A stretch of DNA of 24,607 bases from Collinsella sp. TF05-9AC (lineage in GTDB: Bacteria > Actinomycetota > Coriobacteriia > Coriobacteriales > Coriobacteriaceae). A model generated the notes under the pieces. That model did no database searches, had not been told where the DNA came from, and saw only the letters and a list, made by a program, of their open reading frames with translations. Location of the stretch: the NCBI RefSeq assembly GCF_003438495.1, contig NZ_QSSH01000014.1:1-24607 (forward strand). Reading direction: 5' to 3'. Positions 19,432-24,607 of this stretch are shown one piece after another. How positions within the stretch are numbered: position 1 is the first letter of the stretch; each line of letters begins with the position of its first letter. A program made the translations under genes and the position numbers.

Positions 19432-19947
19432 AGGGAACGAATCTTGCGGATGTACTCCTCGACGTCAGGCAGGTAAGCCCCACGAAGTCACCGGGGAGGC
19501 CCAAGCGGCCCGGCACCACTTCCAGATTCTGACCAGGGCGAGTCGTTCGCCGGTGGCTGAAGGCTCGCTCCCACCCAAAAGGGGAGATTCGCGTTGTTCC
19601 CCAATCGCTCTCGCATCTTTCATTTTGCTCGAGGTGGGCTATAAAAACTTTCCTGGTGAAAGGCGGCGATTGGTTTCCTTTCTTTCTAGAGGAGCGCGCC
19701 TGTAATCTGTTTTCATCCTAAATCAAGTTAAGATCGGACCTTCCAGAGGCAAGTCGACTCAAACTGCGAGGCTCCATGTTGGAATAAAGAGCGCTGTCGA
19801 AGTGCCAACAACACAAAGCTTGCCAGTCTCAAATAGAACCTTTTGGGAGTCCGATTGGGCCGCACACCGAATCCCCGCTGGTGGTTTTTTATAGCTGCGC
19901 AACAATAAACAAGGTTAGTGCCAGTCCAGCATGAAATTGAGGAACGT
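19432..19947. other. Spacer spanning the left edge of the AT-rich island
   Basis: Bases 19432-19650 are GC-rich like the flanking chromosome. From about 19700 the sequence becomes clearly AT-richer. A short minus-strand frame near 19415-19490 encodes an amphipathic PDVEEYIRKIRSL segment that may be a remnant of a disrupted gene. The promoter for the radical SAM gene should lie at 19850-19940, where a TTTTTTATAG run occurs, but no clear -35/-10 pair was found. A 7-bp inverted repeat (ATCGGAC near 19732, GTCCGAT near 19850) is present. Confidence 0.45.
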
Positions 19948-21306
19948 ATGCATTTTTTCTCAGTAAGTGATCGTCGTTACTGCTTCGATGAGGTCACTCG
20001 CAATTGCTTTCAGGTTGACCAAGCATCAGAAGATGCGCTTCGCATATTTGAAGCATCGGGAAGAACGGTCAACTCGAAGTTGCTAACAAAGTCACTTGCT
20101 GCGAAAGGCTACGACCAAACGACCATAGCAGAACTTGAAGACGACATTGATGAGTATCAACGATTGTCTGAGCGGACTTTCTTAACAAAAGACACGCCTC
20201 GAAAACTTAGATCCATCGAACTCCACGTTTCACATGCATGCAACCTTGGTTGTAGTTACTGTTTTGCCGGTAAAGGAGATTATGGAACGTCTCCTCTGCT
20301 GATGACAGACGAGATAGCCTTCAAGGCGGTCGACTACCTCGTCGCAAGTTCATCGGAAAACGAAACGCTTGCGATCGTCTTTTTTGGTGGGGAACCCATG
20401 ATTAACGAGCCGCTGATATGGAAAACGGTCGACTATTCAAAAAGAATATACCCCAATAGAAACTTTACCTATTCTATTACGACCAACGGAACGCTTTTGA
20501 ATGACACTGCTGTGAATTCTTTCAAGGAGCACGGGTTTTCTGTTCTGATTAGTCTCGATGGTACAGGATGCAAGCACGATGCATCGCGCCCGTACAAGAC
20601 GGGAGGCGGCTCTTTCTCCGATATCGACAAAAACGTTCGTCGTTTTTCCGAGTCGTTCCCCTTCGGCGCAAGAGCGACCTTAACAAATAATAACTGTAAC
20701 CTTGTTGAAGACTATCTTCAGTTTAAAGAGATGGGCTTCAGAAGGATTTACTTCTCGCCCGTGAGCTCATTCGATGAGAATATCAAACTCGACGAACACT
20801 CATTAAACAAAATCAGGGCGGGCCTAATAGATTTGGCGGATCAATATCTCAAACAGATTGATCAAGGGGAAAAGCCCTTGTTTAGAACATTGAAAACTGC
20901 AGTTGATTTGATTATGAGCAACAGGATCGCCTTTGTCGGATGCGGGGCTGGCAGGCGTTTTATTTCCGTGACTCCCGAAGTGGACGTATACCCCTGTCAC
21001 AGGTTTGTCGGGATGATGCGATTCAAAATGGGCAACATCGTCACCGGAATTGACGAAACTAGGTATATTGAAAACTGGAGTCAGGGTGTCGAAAAAAGAA
21101 TTGACTGTACGGACTGTTGGGCTCGGTCTTTCTGTGGTGGGGGCTGTAGCTGGGAGGCTGCAGACGAGCACGGCTACTTGCCCAAGAGTCTACACCCTGC
21201 ATCATGTGAATATAGAAAAATGTGCTACGAGATGGCTTTTGACCTTATTTCCCGCCACTCATCTTCGCAGGAGAAAAATCAACGAGAAGCTACTGTATCG
21301 GAATAA
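19948..21306 (+). CDS. Radical SAM/SPASM peptide maturase (SCIFF/QhpD/PapB-like)
   Basis: This 452-residue enzyme is predicted to install radical crosslinks in a ribosomal peptide. Residues 1-85 resemble the N-terminal peptide-recognition region of SCIFF-type maturases. The radical SAM core follows with the CxxxCxxC cluster motif at Cys98, Cys102 and Cys105 (HACNLGCSYCFAGKGDYG), then FFGGEP at 145-150 and a TTNGTLLND strand at 178-186. The C-terminal SPASM domain supplies eight Cys (332, 350, 387, 390, 396, 400, 420, 426) for two auxiliary [4Fe-4S] clusters. The ATG at 19948 is chosen because TTGAGGAACGT precedes it; a GTG 30 bases earlier has a poorly spaced site. Two Cys-rich small genes follow. 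Known relatives make Cys-to-Asp/Glu or Cys-to-Thr thioethers. The specific chemistry here is inferred. Confidence 0.88.
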   Translation: MHFFSVSDRRYCFDEVTRNCFQVDQASEDALRIFEASGRTVNSKLLTKSLAAKGYDQTTIAELEDDIDEYQRLSERTFLTKDTPRKLRSIELHVSHACNLGCSYCFAGKGDYGTSPLLMTDEIAFKAVDYLVASSSENETLAIVFFGGEPMINEPLIWKTVDYSKRIYPNRNFTYSITTNGTLLNDTAVNSFKEHGFSVLISLDGTGCKHDASRPYKTGGGSFSDIDKNVRRFSESFPFGARATLTNNNCNLVEDYLQFKEMGFRRIYFSPVSSFDENIKLDEHSLNKIRAGLIDLADQYLKQIDQGEKPLFRTLKTAVDLIMSNRIAFVGCGAGRRFISVTPEVDVYPCHRFVGMMRFKMGNIVTGIDETRYIENWSQGVEKRIDCTDCWARSFCGGGCSWEAADEHGYLPKSLHPASCEYRKMCYEMAFDLISRHSSSQEKNQREATVSE

Positions 21307-21475
21307 GCGGTTCAGCGCATTGCTGTCACCATTGTGGAGGTGTTCGTTCTTCTGATTACCGTCTGCGAAGCTTATTGCTACGTTCGCCGAAACCATTCTA
21401 GAAATATGGTGAACTAGACATCTTGGTTTGTTATACACAATATTGAGGTTTTTCTGCACTCAAAGGGAGGTAGTC

Positions 21476-21679
21476 GTGAAGCATATTCATCCGATTAATC
21501 CAGGAAGTGGCGACGAGGCAGGCGTGAAGCCGATGTCTTTTGACTGCCTCTTGGGCATTACTGACATCTGTACTGTTTATGATAAAGCAGATGGCTGTGG
21601 TGCATACGATTACTGCGACTATGACATGGATGGCGGCAGCATCTGCGTTGTAGATCACTGTGGCATTGATCAAACGTAG
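21476..21679 (+). CDS. Putative Cys-rich RiPP precursor peptide 1
   Basis: This 67-residue peptide starts at GTG with an excellent AAAGGGAGG site five bases upstream. The leader (residues 1-20) opens (M)KHIHPINPG and lacks Cys. The core holds six Cys at 24, 32, 41, 47, 57 and 62. Each is followed by an Asp within three to six residues: Asp30, 36, 45, 50, 60 and 65. Two of the pairs are exact Cys-x3-Asp. The protein is acidic, contains only one Thr before the terminal residue within its core, and has no transmembrane segment. It lies 169 bases after the radical SAM gene and 30 bases before a second peptide with the same leader start. I infer a precursor for thioether crosslinking; a disulfide-rich or metal-binding peptide is the alternative. 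Confidence 0.8.
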   Translation: MKHIHPINPGSGDEAGVKPMSFDCLLGITDICTVYDKADGCGAYDYCDYDMDGGSICVVDHCGIDQT

Positions 21680-21709
21680 TCTCTAATTGGATTAAGGTGA
21701 GGAGCTGTT

Positions 21710-21889
21710 ATGAAGCATATCCATCCTGTTGGTTCAAATGAACATCCTCCCGTTGAGCCTTGTTGTCTTGGAGTTGATATATGCAATTTTTACGACATCG
21801 CCGAGTGCCCTGTTGCGGATTGGTGCTATGTCGATAAAGAATCAAGCTGTGTTTTGCCAGCAGATTGGTGCGATCCAGTTGACGAGTAG
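21710..21889 (+). CDS. Putative Cys-rich RiPP precursor peptide 2
   Basis: This 59-residue peptide has an ATG start with GGTGAGGAG five bases upstream. The leader opens MKHIHPVGS, matching precursor 1. The core has seven Cys (18, 19, 25, 33, 39, 47, 54). From Cys19 on, each is followed by an Asp at 23, 29, 37, 42, 52 and 58 respectively; four pairs are exact Cys-x3-Asp. Aligned with precursor 1, the shared frame is C-LG-x-DIC-x2-YD, then a further four Cys-Asp units, while the intervening residues differ strongly. Conserved spacing with divergent filling is what is expected of paralogous RiPP cores modified by one enzyme. It is short enough to be missed by routine gene callers. Confidence 0.8.
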   Translation: MKHIHPVGSNEHPPVEPCCLGVDICNFYDIAECPVADWCYVDKESSCVLPADWCDPVDE

Positions 21890-21967
21890 TTTTGTGGCTA
21901 GGAACTATTTGGTCCAATTCAGAATAAGATGGGAACAAATACCAAAATCTCGTGTCTGGGAGGAGTT

Positions 21968-22075
21968 ATGCCATTATTGCAAGGTCTCGTTGGATTAGCC
22001 TTTATACTTGCGTTATATCTGGCACCTTTTTTAATTCTATTCTTCATTATCCGACTCTTTCTTCGGAGAAAATAG
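21968..22075 (+). CDS. Small single-span membrane peptide
   Basis: This 35-residue peptide has a strong GGGAGGAG site just before its ATG. Residues 3-28 are almost wholly hydrophobic with one Pro at 20, and the peptide ends with the basic RLFLRRK tail, so it should insert with its C terminus in the cytosol. It lies 78 bases after precursor 2 on the same strand and before the terminator. By position it could be an immunity peptide, an accessory to export or maturation, or a small membrane toxin. No family is recognised. Confidence 0.6.
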   Translation: MPLLQGLVGLAFILALYLAPFLILFFIIRLFLRRK

Positions 22076-22139
22076 GAGTGTCACGCAAACATTAGCGTAG
22101 CTTTCTTCCAATATGAGCCGAGCATTGGCAAGTGGAATA

Positions 22140-22190
22140 AGAAGCCCGACCGTTCGCCACATGAAAGTGATCGGACGGGCTTCTCTATTT
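22140..22190 (+). terminator. Terminator after the peptide genes
   Basis: AGAAGCCCG (22140-22148) and CCG pair with CGG and CGGGCTTCT (22172-22184) across one A-A mismatch. CTATTT follows. It closes the plus-strand maturase/peptide cluster and may also work in the other direction. Confidence 0.75.
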
Positions 22191-22278
22191 AACCCGGGCC
22201 GCCACCCATAGCGGCTTTCCAAGCGTATTCTCAGTGCAAAGCAATCGTCAGTTTAATCCTATGCGCTGATACCGCATT

Positions 22279-22404
22279 TCATTTGTTCGGCTCGAATTCT
22301 ACGGCCTGGCAACCTTCGCACTCTCCGGCAAATGGATTGAACGCGAAGGCAGAGATGATGTGTGCGTGGACATCGAGGCTGCTGTAGGCAACATACTGGG
22401 ACAT
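22279..22404 (-). pseudogene. Remnant of an IS110-like transposase N terminus
   Basis: A 41-codon minus-strand frame reads MSQYVAYSSLDVHAHIIS at its start. This resembles the N-terminal (G)LDVH catalytic strand of IS110-family DEDD transposases, then quickly loses similarity and stops. Known elements of the family encode about 300-400 residues, so this is at most a decayed fragment. No full element or clear ends are visible. The assignment is tentative and rests on one motif. Confidence 0.35.
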
Positions 22405-22516
22405 GGACCCCCGCTGCGCGTGGTATGCGGCCCGGCATATTCATTGCCGTCCAACCCCGTGTAGTTGCAGCAAAGGGTGGAACCTCAATGCTCAGCTCAT
22501 GTTGTCCGTGGGACAC

Positions 22517-22548
22517 GAGAATCGTAAGTACACTTTGGTGCGATTCTC
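22517..22548. repeat. 8-bp inverted repeat in the decayed spacer
   Basis: GAGAATCG (22517-22524) and CGATTCTC (22541-22548) are exact reverse complements 16 bases apart. The position next to the transposase remnant suggests an old insertion-sequence end, but no partner end was found. Confidence 0.45.
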
Positions 22549-22775
22549 ACGCTGATACTGAGCCACCTGGAATAAGATACGTCGCGACAACACTTCGCTT
22601 CACCTCTGTCTCGACAAGATGACGTAGACTAAAGTTTCCTTTAGTAAGAGAACGAGAACTATATCTGAAAGCGTTGCGATGACGTGAAGGCACCGAGTCC
22701 GAACCGCCTGAATGCTACGTGCATCTGCATCGCCTTTTTGTTATCTCTGCCAGTTGGGTAGCACTACACTTGTCA
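22549..22775. other. Non-coding spacer with two hairpins
   Basis: Together with 22191-22516 this forms the gene-poor gap between the peptide cluster and the ABC exporter gene. ACTAAAG/CTTTAGT (22628-22645, 4-base loop) is a perfect hairpin. GCGATG (22676-22681) can pair with CATCGC (22728-22733), which is followed by CTTTTTG on the plus strand, a terminator-like end. A small plus-strand RNA is possible but unproven. No gene is supported. Confidence 0.3.
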
Positions 22776-24428
22776 TCATTTACCCTGGTACATGCTGCCT
22801 AAATCCACTACCCCTTCTACCGCGCCGACCATCTCGTCATCGTGAGAGACAACGATGATCAGCTGGCTTTGCTTGTTGCGCTTAACATAGGCCGCAAGCT
22901 CGGCGCGGCTTACAGCGTCTAACCCAGTCGTGGGCTCGTCGAGTACCAAAACTGACGACTTGCGTGAAATCGCCGACCATAAGTACACTCGGCGCAGCTC
23001 ACCGCCCGAAAGCGCGGAGCAACGTTTCCCGAGCAACTCCTTCACGCTGTTTTCCAGCGAAAGTAGGCCATCTACACCCCGGTGATAGGAAGAAAAGGGC
23101 GTGTCGAAATACTCTAACAGCTCTTTCACCGTTTCGTCCGGCGCGAAGCACGACTGTGGGCAGCACGATATCTCTCTCGCACGTATGTAATCCAAGTCGC
23201 ATTCTTCGATTGGCACGCCGTTGTATTTTACTTTGCCTTTCGATGAGTATAGCCCGAGCATCAAGTAAAGAAGTGACGTCTTGCCTCTTCCGTTTTCCCC
23301 AACTATGCAATATGTACCAGGACCGGAAAACTTGAAAGAAAACCCGCCGAGGACCTCTCGGACAGATCCGTCTGGAAGGGCAACCGAGAATTCCAAATCA
23401 GATACCGAAATGTCATTTATTTCATCGAGTTTAGCTAAATCGGTCCGATTCCACCCCGATCTCTCCTTTTCTCTCGTCGCGATAGCCGTCCTATCCCATG
23501 ATGCTTTGGCATCTTGATAGGATTTGAACAATGACATCATACTTTTCAAAGTCTTAAAGAGAACCGCGAAGTATGTACCGATGATAGTGTACTCGCCTAT
23601 TGACATAGTTCCGTTAATGATTCGTACTCCGGAAACAACAAGTATCACCGCTTGAAACAACGCTGCGAAAAGACCATCGAGCGATGTCAGAGAATATGAT
23701 AGCTTTCCGGAGCGCAAAACTTTGGGAAAATAGCTCTTAAACCCAGCGTCGAGCGCTTGTTCGCTCTTGCCGTACGAAGATGTCAGTTGAATGTTGAGAA
23801 TCTGATTAAGCTGCGATGCAATTGCGGCGTAAAAGGCGCTGTCCGCCTCTTTCTTCTCATACGTGACCCTATACAAAAGTTTCCTCAACCCAGTAATTAC
23901 ACAGAAATACACGATGAGGAGAATGATGGAAAACACCGCGAGAGTTGAATCAATTGACCATATGATAAGCAATACGATGGGAATGGCTACAATGGACAGC
24001 GGCGCACTGATAAAATTCGCCAAAACGAAGGATGAGACCACGCTGGAGTCGGAAATAATCCGTTGCGTTGTATAGGCTGGATCGATGGTCCGACTCACCA
24101 AGTAATCGTCTCTTTCAAAACGCAAGACGGCCTCCCTGAGAAGATCAAAGGAAAGTCTCGTGGTTATGCGAATGGAAAGTGTTCCTGCAAAATAAGTAAA
24201 GAGGGTGGAGAAAACTCCTATTGACGCAACCAGGAGCGCGAAGAGTACGGCGTCTCTTTCGCTGCGGTTACCGAGAAGAAAATCTAAGAATTTCCCGTTC
24301 ACGTATGGCATGGCATAGGAGAGAGCGGTTCCAATCACCGTGATAGCAATGAAGACGAAAGCCCCTTTTGCTCTGATGAACCTCGAGAGAACGCATCGAA
24401 TCAAGGAAGGCCCCAATCTACCCGCCAC
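22776..24428 (-). CDS. Single-chain ABC exporter (membrane plus ATPase domains)
   Basis: This 550-residue half-transporter has an N-terminal six-helix exporter domain (about residues 15-310) fused to an ATPase domain (about 340-550). All ATPase motifs are intact: Walker A GENGRGKT at 377-384, Q-loop Gln425, signature LSGGE at 473-477, Walker B VLVLDE at 493-498 and H-loop His529. It works as a homodimer or with a partner outside the window. There is no C39 peptidase domain, so any leader removal would need another protease. The only upstream start is a GTG with a weak ribosome binding site, so the first residues are uncertain. Base composition is AT-rich like the maturase region, and it is transcribed convergently toward it. 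A role in exporting the Cys-rich peptides is inferred. Confidence 0.85.
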   Translation of the reverse strand: MAGRLGPSLIRCVLSRFIRAKGAFVFIAITVIGTALSYAMPYVNGKFLDFLLGNRSERDAVLFALLVASIGVFSTLFTYFAGTLSIRITTRLSFDLLREAVLRFERDDYLVSRTIDPAYTTQRIISDSSVVSSFVLANFISAPLSIVAIPIVLLIIWSIDSTLAVFSIILLIVYFCVITGLRKLLYRVTYEKKEADSAFYAAIASQLNQILNIQLTSSYGKSEQALDAGFKSYFPKVLRSGKLSYSLTSLDGLFAALFQAVILVVSGVRIINGTMSIGEYTIIGTYFAVLFKTLKSMMSLFKSYQDAKASWDRTAIATREKERSGWNRTDLAKLDEINDISVSDLEFSVALPDGSVREVLGGFSFKFSGPGTYCIVGENGRGKTSLLYLMLGLYSSKGKVKYNGVPIEECDLDYIRAREISCCPQSCFAPDETVKELLEYFDTPFSSYHRGVDGLLSLENSVKELLGKRCSALSGGELRRVYLWSAISRKSSVLVLDEPTTGLDAVSRAELAAYVKRNKQSQLIIVVSHDDEMVGAVEGVVDLGSMYQGK

Positions 24429-24607
24429 AAAACATCAATCACTGATACCTTACACCTCAACACAACAGGAGCGAAGATTTGCCAATGAGACTGCTTTAAG
24501 ATTGCCTTGGGCCAATACGATCTCAAGCTCTTCCTACAAGAGAGTCGGAATCGGACATCTCCTCCGACGAACCTGGCAATCGGGCGGTTGAAATATCTTT
24601 TTCAACC
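24429..24607 (-). other. Right edge of window, possible 3' end of another gene
   Basis: On the minus strand a frame open from the window edge stops at 24523-24525 and would encode the last 27 residues of an upstream gene, rich in Ser and acidic residues. A second frame stays open across into the exporter start. Neither is recognisable. The AT-rich island clearly continues past the window. Confidence 0.25.

Noticed and set aside
21050..21355. A 101-codon plus-strand frame overlapping the maturase 3' end
   Set aside because: It is an out-of-frame shadow of the SPASM region, whose cysteine pattern shows which frame is real.
21307..21417. A hydrophobic open frame directly after the maturase stop, resembling a short membrane peptide
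   Set aside because: No ATG and no ribosome binding site before its only GTG, so translation is unsupported.
22037..22222. A 61-codon minus-strand frame over the cluster terminator
   Set aside because: It runs through the terminator hairpin and overlaps the better supported membrane peptide gene in antisense; no ribosome binding site.
22690..22706. A GGCACCGAGTC stretch resembling the end of a Cas9 tracrRNA
   Set aside because: The matching hairpin half is absent and there are no cas genes or repeat arrays nearby, so it is coincidence.

Overview
The window reads as a chromosomal segment of a high-GC, anaerobic, Gram-positive gut actinobacterium, most likely Collinsella or a close relative in the Coriobacteriia. 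This is an inference from the pyruvate:ferredoxin oxidoreductase, a carbamate kinase, GC-rich coding with G/C-ending codons, paired LytTR two-component systems and strong purine-rich ribosome binding sites. No rRNA, tRNA or CRISPR array was seen.

Bases 1-8800, all on the minus strand: a YfcE-like phosphoesterase; a glycosyltransferase / sensor kinase / LytTR regulator operon whose first two genes overlap by ATGA; an Atg22/UMF1-type MFS transporter; a zinc-dependent phospholipase C-like protein; and a second, paralogous sensor kinase / LytTR regulator pair.

Bases 8800-19400: an amidohydrolase plus APC permease operon (minus); a membrane-anchored C39-like protein (plus, the only plus-strand gene outside the island); carbamate kinase arcC (minus); pyruvate:ferredoxin oxidoreductase nifJ (minus); and an FHA-domain protein (minus) that may have lost its 5' end. 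The spacers here carry REP-like palindromes, a tandem 27-nt repeat, and a large perfect inverted repeat wrapped around the nifJ/arcC terminator.

Bases about 19700-24600: a visibly AT-richer accessory island. It encodes a radical SAM/SPASM peptide maturase of the SCIFF/QhpD/PapB type, followed on the same strand by two small Cys-rich peptides of 67 and 59 residues. Both peptides begin with the same (M)KHIHP leader, and every Cys except one in a CC pair has its own Asp a few residues downstream. A 35-residue single-span membrane peptide and a terminator follow. Beyond a decayed spacer with an IS110-like transposase remnant lies a convergent single-chain ABC exporter. I read this as a ranthipeptide-type (Cys-to-Asp thioether) RiPP locus with two divergent precursors. 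It is the most interesting system in the window; the chemistry, export role and immunity role are inferences.
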